Positions 1-13,100 of a stretch of 64,000 bases of DNA are shown here, piece after piece; positions within the stretch are counted from its first letter, which is position 1; each line of letters starts with the position of its first letter. The translations under genes and the position numbers were made by a program. This DNA comes from Branchiostoma floridae (lineage: Eukaryota > Chordata > Leptocardii > Amphioxiformes > Branchiostomatidae). The notes beneath the pieces are model-generated. The model did not search any database and was not told the origin of the DNA. It saw only the letters and a program-made list of their open reading frames with translations. The stretch spans positions 2,288,338 through 2,352,337 of the forward strand of contig NC_049992.1 of NCBI RefSeq assembly GCF_000003815.2, given 5' to 3'.

Positions 1-3000
1 TAGTCTTTCAGGCTAGCCAGCCCAGCTCCTGGGCCCAGGCTTTTCCGTAAACCCGTCCAGAACCCCCTGTAAATGCAGTACTCTCCAGGTTTGGGGGAGG
101 GGGGTATCATTGCAACTGAGAATCTATTCTTGCATTCTGAACTCATACCTAAGGTCCATGCCTTTACCTCTTCACATAATCACATAAAGAAGCATGCAAA
201 TGTTGTATATGGTACTTTACATTATATTGGCAATTGGCCCCAGGTTTTTAATAGACCAAAGCTTGCATTTTATTTTGTCCATGCTGACATGGTTCCTTAC
301 CGGTTAGCCATGATAACGTTAGTCGACGCTATATATTTAAACTGAGGGCTACTTACCGGTATACTTGATCCTCGGACAAGAGACTTATGTAAAATATCAT
401 CCGTCTTACCCGGTCAGGGAAGTCCGTTAGAGCCGATACTTAGCAAGAAGGTTATATATATTTACCTCCTTGGCGCCAGTAAAATGGATATGATTTAGTT
501 TACTGCTTCCCAACCACAGGTTCACGCAAATCTTGTTATCGAAGAAAAAAAACGGAGCCTGGATTATAAGACCTACCTGTTGAACGTGTTACGTGGAATG
601 AATATGCTTGGAAAGGAGTTTCCAGGCTCATATCGCCGACCGCCACACACCTTCTGTCCGATCTTTGGGCGCCGCCATGTTGGGTCAGCATCACGGGTTG
701 TTGACCCCGACTCCTGATTATCCCATCGCGAACTCTTCGCTAATCATACGGCCTCAGTCCATAAGAAGGCACTGATCAACCGAACGTATTCGCAAATCAT
801 GCCCCATGATTAACAAACCTTCATGATAATAATGATAGAATCGGGTGGCATGACAACCTTCCCGGTTGAAAATCGCCCCCCCCCCCCTTTGCTAATGCCC
901 ACAAAGATGCCAGTGAAGGAGGCTATGATCCTAGCTGTATTGTGTTACAACACGAGTATTTTATGAACAAAGGGGAAGCAAAAAGTCAGAGATCTTGCAC
1001 CTCGGTTAAGTTTCTCGTTTGTCTTCTTTGTTGTAGCATTACAAAACAGGTGCGGGAGGAAAACAACGTTTTTTGTCAACGATACGAAATCTAAGCACGC
1101 TAGAAAGAAACGAAGTAGTATTAATATCTACCTAGATGATTTAAGTGTTAATGACCCGAGAACGTACCCCCAGTTTGTGTAAGCCTGCTTTTCAAGCAAA
1201 ACAATGAAATTTAGTAAATATGAGTGTATATAAAGTGTCTGGTTTCAGGTCGTTTAGTCTACGGTGCGACAGGCTGTGTTGTGAGGTAAACTGTAACACC
1301 TTGGTAACAGTCGCTTTTCTTTTTGTCATCATTTTGTATCCAACGATCTCGTTCTGGCTGTGTGAGGTAAGTGGCTTGTGCTGTCTGTTATCCTTTGTAG
1401 CGTTACTTTGAAATTCGTATTCCCAATATACATAGACTGTATAATTCACAACACCACGAACGCTATACGCACGGTCAGAATAGAAGAGCGAGGAAACGTT
1501 GCAAAAGATAAAACAAGAACAAGTCAGAAGAAAAAAGTCAAGTCCTGGGAAGTGCAATTGTCTTACCTGAGAAAAAACAAAAAACGGTCAAAAAAGTTTC
1601 TTGCGTAAAGAGAAACAAGAAAACTTTTTAAAAACTCTGCCCGGTACGTAGTTGGAAAAAGCTGACTGGTCGGCGTCCTTAACAACGATACAAAGGAGGT
1701 TCCTTAATAAACAAACGAACATAAAAAGGAGGTTAGAAAATACACAGGTATTACTTCAGGTAAGTTAATGATTGGACATTTTCCTTGGTGCTGAACGGAG
1801 TTATTTAAACCGGATTATATATGCATGTGTATTTGTTTTTAATCTTGATTACGAGAATGTAAACCAAGAAATTGCATCTCTTCTCGCTCAATTCACCTAA
1901 CCAAGGAGATAGGGATATAGAAAGGTGTGTGGAAAACGGCTCTCCAACCAGGGGGTGTGAGACGGCAAAGCAAGACTTCAGTAATGCTAAGGGTTCTAAA
2001 GTAACGTTAAGGGCTTGTGGGTGCATGTGTGATTTAGGTGGGGCTGGTTTGGATGGGGAGGAAAACGTGTTACCTCACCACATCTTTTTCCCAATAAACG
2101 GGTTATGTCGGTGCTATCTTAGAACCCTTTGTTGTCGTCCCCATCATTCCACCATGATGGAAAGTATCGGGTGAGGAATGCCAATGCTTTCTGGGATTTT
2201 AAGCTTGTCACAAGTTTAAGATGGTTGCCTATGAAGATGGCGGTTCATGGTGGAAGCTTGAAACAGGTGCAAAAAAGCAGACCATTTTCGCCGGGATGAA
2301 CATTGACTATACGTATACGTATTAACGGAGGATACATGTGTCCTTTATCTTTCATGTCTGTACGAGGAGCCGATTGCCCAATTTGAACTGAACAAATCAC
2401 AGACTGGGGCTCTGCCGACATCAACTTGCAGTTGAAAGAAGTTAATGTCTATTCAAACTCAAACGTCAAACCCCAAATCGTTTTAAAACTCATTTTGTGT
2501 TTACTTCTTCGTGGACCCCTTTAACCCTAATTGATATTTTTCAAAGCAATCTAGATTATTACTACCGGATCTTACTCTAACAGAACCCAGTGAATACATC
2601 ACTCCAGCATGTACAGGGCCATTGAAAAGATGCCTACTTTTGATTCAGAAATACAGATGGTCAAAGTTGCATGAATTCTACCCAGCCACATTGTTTACAC
2701 TGTGACGTGAGGTGGGAGGGTACTAACTATCCCAGCATCCATTGCAATACTATTAATTGGTGATATTAAAGATCGTGTGCCCCAGACGACCCAACTGCAT
2801 TAAAAAGCACATATAAGAAAAGTAAACAAAATGCTATTTGTTGGCAATTATCACATGAAAACATATCAAATATCATTTTCTTTACTTCCCTTTTTGAAAT
2901 TTACTAATTGCACCATACCATGCAGCATGCATTTAGATCATATTTTGTGAATCCCGTCTTTATCAAAGAATCCCCACCCAAAAAAAATCGGCACGTTATG

Positions 3001-3188
3001 TTAGTGACTTTTTATGTATCAACTTGACTTCGTTGTATTGCAGCACAGGGATCAAAGAAAAACAACCCCCTTTGTCAACACCCGTAGCTCTGAAAGCTTT
3101 TACCAAAATCAGCCACTCAGAAAACCATGCAAAAGCACTTTTGCTCAATTGATACATGATACATAAAGGCATGCATTTGTCTTGACGA
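1..3188. other. Upstream DNA without a recognisable gene
   Basis: I see no exon with family similarity here. There is a C-run near 876-887 and several short open frames of ordinary composition. Two consensus splice donors (GTAAGT) occur near 1,367 and 1,755 and could belong to unrecognised 5' exons of the downstream TRPM gene, but neither gives an exon whose phase joins the first recognised TRPM exon. A stretch around 950-1,170 resembles 4,590-4,710 (shared words include the tacgaaatct type), suggesting a dispersed or duplicated repeat. Confidence 0.5.
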
Positions 3189-4480
3189 ATGAAGCGGTAC
3201 GAAATATACACCATAGAAAAGTTGGGATTTGCCCAGCACGGATTTTCTGTATTTTCTGTCGATCACCTCCTAGCGGTTACCTGTCTGATCAACCTGGGCC
3301 TTCGACCCTCGCTCACGCGGTGGATATGCAGCTTCCTGACCGACCGGAAACAAAGAGTCCTTTACAAAGGAGTTCACTCGGATTGGTCAGTTACCACCTG
3401 TGGCCTCCCACAGGGTACCGTCCTTGGCCCCCTGATATTTCTCGCCCTTATTAACAACGCCAGTGTAGACGCCCTAGCAAGAAGGTGGAAATTTGTCGAC
3501 GACCTTAATCTGGCAGAAAGCCGGAAAATCAGCGCAACCTCCAAACCGACCTTGACAATCTCGGCAACTGGACAGAAAGTCATAAAATGAAGCTTAACCC
3601 AAAGAAGTGTAAAGCAATGCACGTTTACTTCTCCAAAGTCCCCCCGATGCTACCACCTTTATCCATCTCCGGTGAACCACTGAACATAGTCAAAGTCGTT
3701 AAACTACTTGGCTTATTTGTACAAGCGGACCTTGGCTGGCAAACTCACGTTGACCACGTACTGAAGTCAGGTAACAGAAAACTATTTCTGCTCCGACAAC
3801 TACGACGTTTCAACCTTCCTCAAGAAGATCTTCTCACCTGTTATAAGACCTTGGTCCGACCGGCTTGTGAGTATGCCCTCGCTGCCTGGCACCCGGGCCT
3901 CACAAGAAAACAGCACGCGAGGATCGAGACCATACAGAAAAGGGCTTGCCGGACAATACTAGGCCCCGCATACACATCCTACTCAGAGGCATGCAGAGTT
4001 CTCAACCTACCTACACTGGAAAGCCGACGCCGCCAGCTGTGCTACAAGTTTGCCAAACGCCTACTACATTCAGAGACTTATCGAGACTGGCTACCTCCGT
4101 ACCGCGGCGAGATCAGTGCTAGAACAACACGGTCATCACAACTACTGGACACTATCAAAACCCGTACGGACAAATATAAAAGAAGTCCCATACCATACAT
4201 GACGAACCTTTTAAACGAACTGGACACAAGTCATATGTCTGCTGATGTTCCTCTGTTTTAGTTGTTATATTTTGCAATAATGTGATTATGACGTGCAATA
4301 TTTTAAAGTGCAATATCAGTAATCCTCAAGAACTTTATTATGTTTTTAATCCTATTGTAACAACAGTATTTCTGACTTTTATACCGTGTGGACGATAATT
4401 GTTAAACGTTCACCGCAATTCAGTCTTATGTTATGACTGCAAGTGTGACGTTTTTGTATGTGACCTTTATGTCAAATAAA
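3189..4480 (+). mobile_element. Decayed non-LTR retrotransposon, 3' part (reverse transcriptase)
   Basis: The first reading frame (about 3,240-3,530) encodes reverse transcriptase motifs: a GLPQGTVLGPLIF block followed by FVDDLNLAE, a variant of the usual (Y/F)ADD active site. After a frameshift near 3,530 the frame continues (NLGNW, then MKLNPKKCKAMH) to a stop at 4,259-4,261, covering the thumb and the C-terminal region typical of Jockey/CR1/L2-type elements (KTLVRPACEYALAAWHP). An AATAAA lies near 4,475. The element is 5' truncated, has lost the start of the RT and its endonuclease, and is not functional. It is unrelated to the TRPM gene downstream. Confidence 0.85.
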
Positions 4481-5408
4481 CCATTCATATTGGCGGTTGG
4501 TTAAAAACACCCCACCGCGAAGTGTATTTTGGCTCAACCCCAAATCTGGAGTTAGCTCAAAATGGCTCTATTATGTGATCTCGTTAGGGAGTGTATTCTA
4601 TTACAACACATGAACAAAAGGTACGAAATCTATCCATGTTACAAAGAAAGGAGGAGGTGTTGATATCCACCTCCAGTAGTTAGTGTTCGTGACCTTAGCA
4701 TGTACGCTTCGTATGTTGTTCGCCTGGGGGAAGGTTTTTCCAGGCTGTGCACGTGCAGCATGCACCTTATGTTCTAAGCTTTCATTCAGGTTATTAACAT
4801 ATCTTACAATAATTGCCCGGTTCATATATCTTTCATATTGTCTTCCGCTTGACTTCGAACGCGCTCATGGCGTTGTGAATAGAAATTCGTTGTTTAATTT
4901 GCTATAGTATAGCTATAGCGTACCCTTTACTTTTGCCGGTACACATACATCAACATATGGAACCATCAGAGAAAACTTACCATTTTACACGGAGCAATTG
5001 TACCATTTGTACCTTATACTACGAGTCATGTGCAGAAAAGGGTATAACAGGTAACTTAGTGGCATACAAAGCTACCATAATACACGACTGCAAGTGCAGA
5101 AGTAGATACAAACACCTCTAAACTGGTGTAGTTTACGCTTCACGACTGGACAAGGGGGGGGGGGGGTTGCTAACTTGGTCGCAAAGTACAGACATTCCCT
5201 TCAGCCTTTTGTTATGTTGGTTATCCATTTTAAGTATTTTTCTAAATGTGACAACATACAAGCAACAATATCACTAAATTGCAAGAACTCTAAGTCTGAA
5301 TGAGAAATTGTATCCTTTAGTAATTTTATTTCGAAAGCCATTAGGAACCAATCTAGAACTCACTTTAGGATTTGAAAGAATTTACCGTTTAATTTTCTTT
5401 TCTTGCAG
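4481..5408. other. Sequence between retrotransposon and first TRPM exon
   Basis: No gene recognised. It contains a G-run near 5,153-5,166 and a stretch near 4,590-4,710 resembling 950-1,170. The missing first coding exon of TRPM may lie here or further upstream; it must end two bases into a codon to join the exon at 5,409. Confidence 0.4.
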
Positions 5409-8400
5409 AGACGGTCCCACGCAGGACACAAAAAGGTGTAAATATATACCGAAGAACCCCGGAAATAACGAGATCCCGAGATCAAGGATAATGAATATCG
5501 TGCCGATCAATCGACCACCCAGTCAAGAGGTGAAGAAAAGTTGCTTTATGTCAAGGGTTTATTGAGACGAAAATAAGGGGTGTCCAATAGTGACAGCCAA
5601 TAGGGTAAATTGGTGTAATTGTGTATATACAATTATTTATGTATATATATTTGTGTGTATATAGATGTATATATATATAGGTGTGTGTGTATGTATGTGC
5701 GTGTGTGTGTGTGTGTATTTATAACTTCATATATGTGTATTTTTATGTGTGCATATATACAGACATATACACCGTGTTGTATTTTATTTATGTCATACCC
5801 ACCTGAGAAAACCAACCCATGTTTCGATGCGAAATGCGCCAGAAGTTGAACAAATTTGGTGCCCTCGAACAAAAAGTGTTGCAACAGCAATGTTCCAACG
5901 TCCGAATCAGGTATTCAAATTGCCAACCGTGCCACACTCGGCCAGCTCGAAATGATTCGATTTACTCGAAGGAAGCCTGTGTGATACGCCTTTCGAACCT
6001 GTGCTATACGGAAGTTATGGCCCGGTCCGGAACACCCGTATCGAACGTTTTCGCGTCACAGGTATGACATAAATATATATATATATAGAGAGAGAGAGAG
6101 ACATATACAGCTACCATGTGTATTACTCCTTTTATTCCAAAAGAAACTGTGCAACTTCGTAAGGGACAACGAGTGGAAGGGACTTATCGACGGGTCGTTT
6201 GGGAAGATAAAATTTCACGATTTCGGCGGCTACTCTGAGTTGTCACCGGTGAGTGCTTTCTTTCGAAACGTGTTGTTTTGCAGTACCCGGTGTGCACGAC
6301 GGGATGTCGTAACCCTGCCTTGGGGCTAGTCGAAGGGCCAATGCTCTAGAACACGCTTATTTACACGGAAGTAGAACCGAATATTCGATGCTTGGCCCTT
6401 CGACTAGGGCCATGTTTTCACCTTTCTCCAACATTTTGTTGCCCCATTGTGTTTCAAAAAGTTGAGTCGGAATGTGAGTTTTTGAGGTTGGTTTACCCTT
6501 TCAACAAAATATGTACTTTTGGAGTATGTACTTTTGGAGTAATTTTGGCCATTAACAAGAAGCTGAAAGTTACATTTCCCCCAAGTTTTATCTGAAATTA
6601 TTTTGCCATCCGGTCCTGAAAAATTGTCTGCTTCTTCTGCAAGTTTTGGTCCCTTTTTATGACATAAATTCCGAAGCTTGAAACATGTATACGGGTCTAA
6701 AGTATGTTAAGAAGTAAAGCACAATTATGACATGAAGCTCAATGTCATAATAATTCTATATTCCCCTGTTCCCCAATACATACGTCAATTTGAATACGTG
6801 TACATCCTGAGGTAATATCAGAGCTGATGGTGAAATCAACCTTCTTTATCTGTGAATTGAATAGTTTTTTTTTGTTTTTTTTTTGTTTTGGCATCCGTCT
6901 GTCTCGGAAGACAATGGAGGCAGACAGGGTGGGTTTAAGGCGACCCGTCTGCCTGGCCTGCACTTTTTAAGGTGAAGGAGGGGTGTGCACTTCCTTCTCC
7001 ACCACCCTCTCGTCCACTGGCGCACTTAGTCCTACAGGGGTAATTGTTTGCAACGTGTAAGACGGCCCCAGCAGATGCAGGTTTGTTATTTGGAATTTCC
7101 GTCTCCTAGGAGGACTTCCGACCAAGGATGTAAGGGGTTCCTCCTACCCCTGACTCGTGTGTCATGGCGGGTGCGTCATGCCCGAACATGCCACTATGGC
7201 CTGTCACCACAACAAGGCCTGTCACTGCCACTAGCCGAAGCTATGTACTCGTTTACTCCTGAGATAGGTGAGGAAAGCCGTGTAAAGTGCCTTTCCCAAG
7301 GGCACAAGATCGGTGACACGGCAAGCGGATTTGAACCCGGGACCTCTCGGGCCTGAGACCAACGCGCTCCCGATCGTGCCACGCGGTCCCACTTTTCTAT
7401 TGAATAGACCGATCCCAAAATCCCTCCCTCTGTTCGATCAGTCACGGTTCTATTTCGAACACCTCCGTAAAAAAATAGCCATTTCTGTCCAATGTGACAG
7501 TTTTTGACGTAGGTGTACGAAATAGAATAGGGGTTCTATCTGTTCGATGTGGCGTTCGACAGGATCGGTCCATTGTTTAGGAACATGGAAAGACAATGGA
7601 CCGATCCCAAAACCGGGAAGCGGGAAGCACTGCATAGAATTACCTTGTTGGTGGGCAGGAGTTCCCGGTTTCTGACATACGGTCGATGCACGTGAAAACC
7701 AGGGTACATCTATCTGTGACAGGGTTTCTACTGCGTTTGTTGCACGCATAACCGCTGCATGCATGCTGATGACAAAAAAGGAATTAAGAAAAAACAGCTC
7801 AGGCACTCGTGGAGAGGGAGCTTGTACTACACGCCAACTAAATGGACCGATCCCAAACCCCGCCCCCTGTTCGATCATGTTCTATCTACCTCCGTCAAAA
7901 ACACCGCTTGTCGGACAGAACTGGCCGCCGCCGCTGTTTAGCTGATAATGACGACTGACTTCGGTTTAGCTTTTTTGAGCCATGAAGTCCTCTCAGACCG
8001 GGCCAAAAAAATTGCGCTGCCTTCTTTGTTAAGGGCTACATCCACTGCGTACTGTCGTTTGAGAATTGGGTTGATACAGGTGCGGTAAGGGCGTTATAAT
8101 TTCAGACAAAGCGGAAGCGATAGGCGCTCCATAGCATTACCTTGTTGGTGGGCAGAAGTGCCCGGTTTCTGACATGCGATCCATGCATGTGGAGACCAGG
8201 GTACATAAATCTGTAACAGGGTTTCTACTTCATTTGGTGCATGCATAAGAGCTGCATGCATCCTCATGACAAAAACGAAATTGAGAAGAAAGAAACTCTG
8301 GCACTCGTGGAGATGAAGCTTTTACTACACGCCAGCTAATAGGACCCTTCTACAAAGACTGCTAGTGCAGAGTCCCGTGTCTTATACATACCTTGCTTTA

Positions 8401-10146
8401 CACGTGCATTCAGCCAATCAACAATGTAATGCTATGCAGTGGCTCTCCCTCCCAAAACAACAATACTCGGTGGGTGTAATCTTCAACAAAGAATAGCATA
8501 GCATTTTTCTTTGGCCATTTCTGTCCCACTGGGGCTGTTTTTGACGGAGGTGTTCGAAATAGAACAGGGGGTTCTACCTGGTTCTATTTGTTCGATATGC
8601 GTTCGATCGGGATCGGTCCATTGGACCCTTCTTTAAAGTCTGCTAGTGCTAGAGTTCCGTGTCTTATACATACCCTGCTCTACACGTGCATCCTGCCCAC
8701 CAATAATGTAATGCTATGCAGTGCCTCTCCCTCCCACAAAAAAAAATATACTCGGTGGGTGTAGTCTTCAACAAAGAATAGCATTGCATATTTATTTTTG
8801 TCATTTCTATACCTCTGGGGCTGTTTTTGACGGAGGTGTTCGAAATAGAATAGGGGGTTCTACCTGGTTCTATTTGTTCGATATGGCACTCGATTAGGAT
8901 CGGTCCATTATCAGGGTCATAAATGACCCCTGACCCTTTTTCCATGTTCTTTAGTACATCCGCGTTAGACCGGATGTGACGCCGGAGGTATTATGGGAGC
9001 TGATGACCACGTATTGGGATCTGAAGCCGCCCAACCTCATTATCTCCGTCACCGGTGGCGCCAAGAAGTTCTTCTTTGAGAAAAATCTAGAGAACATCTT
9101 CAAGATCGGTCTGGTCAAGGCTTCCCAAAACACAGGTAGGGATCCAGAAAATAAGTTTTTTTTTACTCAATGACACACCAAGTGAATAATATTTTTCTAT
9201 TTTTTTCCCAATTTTTTCCCAAAGTGATATTGTGGTAATATGAGGTCAACCTGAAAACGGAGGCCGGTAGGAATGTTTTTACCTTACTACATCCATTTTG
9301 TGTACCAAGTTAAAGACCGTTCCCTTCGAAGTAATGCTATAACGTGGTGTATGAACAGCGTCTGAGTGTAAGCGTCTGTACCTTGGCAAACACACTGAGT
9401 TACCGGTAGTAAATGTAGACAGATATTCTCATTGCCCTCTGTTTTCGTCTAGATATTTTTCTTTGCTAGTATGTCAAAGGTACTACGAAACTGATATAAC
9501 CTTGAACTTTACCCCTGCAGGTACATGGATTATCACTGGAGGTATGAACGAGGGAGTGATGAAGTACGCGGGAGAGACGATCAACATCTTACGCGGCAAC
9601 CAGCAGAAAATGTGCGGCATCGGCATCGGCATCGCCACGTGGGGAGCCGTGGACAACCGATTTAGTCTGGTTGGCAAGCCGGTGAGGTGACAGTTTCTGT
9701 GATATCTTTATTTTTTTTCCATGTTTAACAGAAGTGAAAACGGCTGTACTCACTGAGCAGATGGCAGGTACTATGTATGAGGTGAGATAATGCTTATTTT
9801 CTATGATCAATACATCCATTTTGATTTTAAAAGTACAAACATTTACTATAAGTGTGGTCTTAACACTGTAATTCCAAGTTCACTTACCTCAAGTTGTGTA
9901 AAAAAACTGATTTTGCCTGACGTTACTCCAATGTGATTGGTTGTCAGGGCTCGGGCAAGTTTCCGGCGAAATACCATGCCAAGGCGCTGCAGCACGGCCG
10001 GAACATGGCGACGCTGGACCCGAACCACACTCACTTCATCCTGGTGGACGACGAAACGACGAGAAAGTCCAGCGGCGCCGACATCAAGGTACGGAGGCGC
10101 CTGGAGGAACACATCTTGAATCATATAGTGCGAAAAGGCGAGAAAG
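5409..10146 (+). CDS. TRPM: TRPM exons 1-5: melastatin region, nucleotide-fold part
   Basis: Exon 1 (5409-5529) carries RCKYIPKNP, resembling the N-terminal Cys-x-x-(F/Y)-I-P motif of TRPMs. Exon 2 ends GGYSELSP. Exon 3 reads YIRVRPDVTPEVLWEL and then PNLIISVTGGAKKFF; exon 4 TWIITGGMNEGV and IGIATWGAVDN; exon 5 HTHFILVDDETTRKSSGAD then KVRRRLEEHI. These are the hallmark blocks of the SLOG-like fold of the TRPM N-terminus. Exon 5 contains an internal GTACGG at 10,089 that could pass for a donor, but the TRPM pattern continues through it, so the end at 10,146 was chosen. Codon phases at the junctions are 0, 0, 1, 0 and 1. Confidence 0.92.
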
Positions 10147-13100
10147 GTGAGAAAAAAAGCATCAAACAGTAAACAAGCAATAAACAAACTAGAATGGCCA
10201 ACATTTGCTTAAGAGCAAATACAGCATATTCCATACGCGCCTATGTCCAGGACACTCCTATACCAAATTTAAGTTCATTCTGTTGTACTACCAGGATACA
10301 GGGGCTAAATTAAGTTGGTCTAAAATTGGCCCACTCTACCCTTGTACCAAAGTTTAGATCATTCGGTCCAGGCATGACGGAGATGAATCACTTTGAAGAT
10401 TCGACAGGAGAAAGAAGAAAGAATAAGGAAAAAAGAAGACGAAACGTTACAAATACTAGAAAGGCCGACATTTTCAAATACAGCATATTTCAGCCATCTC
10501 CTTCGCCATGTAACAATTAATAGACAGTTGCAAAATCACCCATGTGTGAAAATGGAACACTTCTGCTTAAAAATCACTTCTACTAATCAGTCCAAAAATG
10601 AATTTGTCAACTTTAAAATTCTCTTCAAAGTGGTCAACGGCTGCGACAGCTTCTGGGTTGAACATTGCACCAGGGAACGTAAGGTGTGATTACCAATTCT
10701 TATAGAGAATGCCATGCCTAGACAGGGTCACCCTTTACTGACTAGTAGCCCCTTGAAATACCTTATGAATTACTGGCGTGTATTTAACCAGCCGTCCGTC
10801 TACAATAGCTTCGGTCCATACTCGTTCTAAGTCGACGATGGATGTAATTGTCATCGACTTCTAGTTGGGTGTTCATAACGGTCACAAGGTTTGTGCCGTG
10901 CCCAATGTCCAACGTCGATATTGGGTTCGGCTTTCAGTGATGGGCACAATTCATGCAGGCTGGGTGAGGTTTTGAAGGTAACCCAGCATTTCCCTCTACA
11001 ATCTGAAACCCTCTAACACGTCTACGTCTATGTCTACTGTCGAGGATTACTAGAACCTAATGTTTTCTTCGGAAGTCTGATGACATCATCAAACTGGGCT
11101 TAATGGACCTGTTTCTTTACTTCTCAAAGTACTACAAAAATAACTACGCGGACTAAATTCTTGCGGAATAAGTAGAACAATGAGTGGTTTGGCAAATGAA
11201 ACAGTGTTGTCCGATCTGGGTATGACATAAATAAAATACAACACGGCCCTTGGGCGATCTGACCCGCGGTCGGGCTGAAACCTTGGGTGATACGGAATAC
11301 ACCATGTTGTATTCTATATGAACATGTATATATGGATAAACATGATGGCTTCCTTGCATGCTTGCTTGCTAGCACGCTTAATTGGTTTGCTAATTCATCC
11401 TACAGATATGGAAACCCGGGTCGTGCTACTTGTTGTGGAGGGGGGTCCGAAGACCTTACAGAACACGAAAGAAGCCATTTTGAAGAATATTCCGGCCGTG
11501 ATCGTCGGCGGTAGCGGGCGGGCCGCAGACCTTATTGCTTACGGCTTCGAGCGCAAGAATGGCAAGTAAGTGGGGAGGATAGAATAGTGCTGTTGTCTCC
11601 CTGCATTAGGTATAAGTAAGCAGGGAGGATTTGTGCCCTCTCCATCCTGTCACAAGGTCATTGATGCCACAAGTATTATCTATCATAATCGTAAGACATT
11701 TTCTTCAATCATGGTATTGTATTTGCAAATTAGTAAGACAAAGTCATTGTTTCAGTAAGCCCTTGACGATGGCGGAGGTGGGTAGTCAGCTGATGTTGAC
11801 GTTTGGATTGAAGGAAGAGTCGGATGGGACTTATCCACGAAAAGCGCACAAGATGCTGAAACAGCTAAACGACATCATACAGCATCCAACTCTTGTGAGA
11901 GTTTGGCTTGTCTTTCTAGTTTTGCATGTTTCTTTTGCATGACTCGTGAGCGCGCGTATGTGTGTTTGTGTGTGTATCTGTGTGTGTGTGTGTGTGTAAG
12001 TATATGGCAATCAGCAAACTTTCTTCTTGTCTTTTGTTGAAAGTTTATAACTATTTTTAATACGAAAATGTATCCTTTCTCAACTAGGTAACAATTTTCA
12101 AATTAAAGAATGCGAACACCATGGACATCGACAGTGCTCTTCTCCGTGCACTAGTGAGAGGTGAGTAGCATCTCAGATGGACAATACATGGATAGTAAAG
12201 CATTTATCTTTTTTTATTTGGAAATAATTAACTATTTATTTGACAACTTCAACGATAGCTATTTCGTCAGACAACAGGGGAATATTCTCAGATAAGACTT
12301 TCTCTTCTTCATCGAGGGCAAATTGGTTAGTTAATTCTTAGGGCGAGAATTTTAAATTAATGTTAGGGAGAATCGTCTGATCCCCTCTCTCTCACCCGAG
12401 GTAGCCACCATCTTAAATACCAGACCGTATACGCTCGCACGGACACCTAGAACTATTCCAGAGTGAAATGTCCTGCCTGCACGGTGGACAGTGTCGTTTG
12501 GGTACATAATTATGTAGAGCATTCACGTACAAATAGAACAGCAAATGTCCCAATACCTGTGGTACCCCGCATGCGACTCGGGATAGCGTGTACAGTTTTT
12601 TTTGTATATATACACATTGAAAGTGATCCGTGAGGTAAGGTCGAAGCCAGTTTGTTCTTCTACTGTGACGCTGTCACGTGTAAATTTTCATGTCATTTGC
12701 ATGACATACTCATGCTCATACTCATACATAAACATGACACCCCTGGTAAAATAAATAAAACAAACAAACAAACAAACATATTCTACAAAAAGAAAGGAGT
12801 TTTACAATACAATACTGTATTCTTATTTTGATAGAGAACACCGTCATTTAGAATAGATTATGCTAATTGCAGCCACATTTGCAGTATCAAAGAGATAAGC
12901 TGAAACAAAAATCTACATAGGCTCTAAATATTTCACGGAGGTATTAAGTCTCCAAACTCTTGTTTGGGTAGAGAAGATCGTGACGTCAGCGTATGTGACT
13001 GATGCAAGTGATCATGATCGTCAAGGTAATCATCATTTAGCGAAGGTATGAGTAGTTGAACTTTATACTTGTTTATATTTCCCCCAGCCAAGACGTCAAA

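Noticed and set aside
678-785. Short frame with a strong GCCGCCATG start context as TRPM exon 1
   Set aside because: No donor in the required phase (two bases into a codon), and no similarity to TRPM N-termini.
1220-1366. 49-codon frame ending at a consensus GTAAGT as TRPM exon 1
   Set aside because: It ends in phase 0, whereas the exon at 5,409 needs phase 2, and there is no supporting similarity.
5819-6067. Open frame between TRPM exons 1 and 2 as an extra exon
   Set aside because: It lies within a TIR repeat whose ends recur at 11.2 kb, and exons 1 and 2 already join in phase.
12601-13080. CRISPR-like or structured repeat
   Set aside because: Only short AAAC and ACTCAT runs; no regular spacer-repeat pattern, and the genome is that of an animal.
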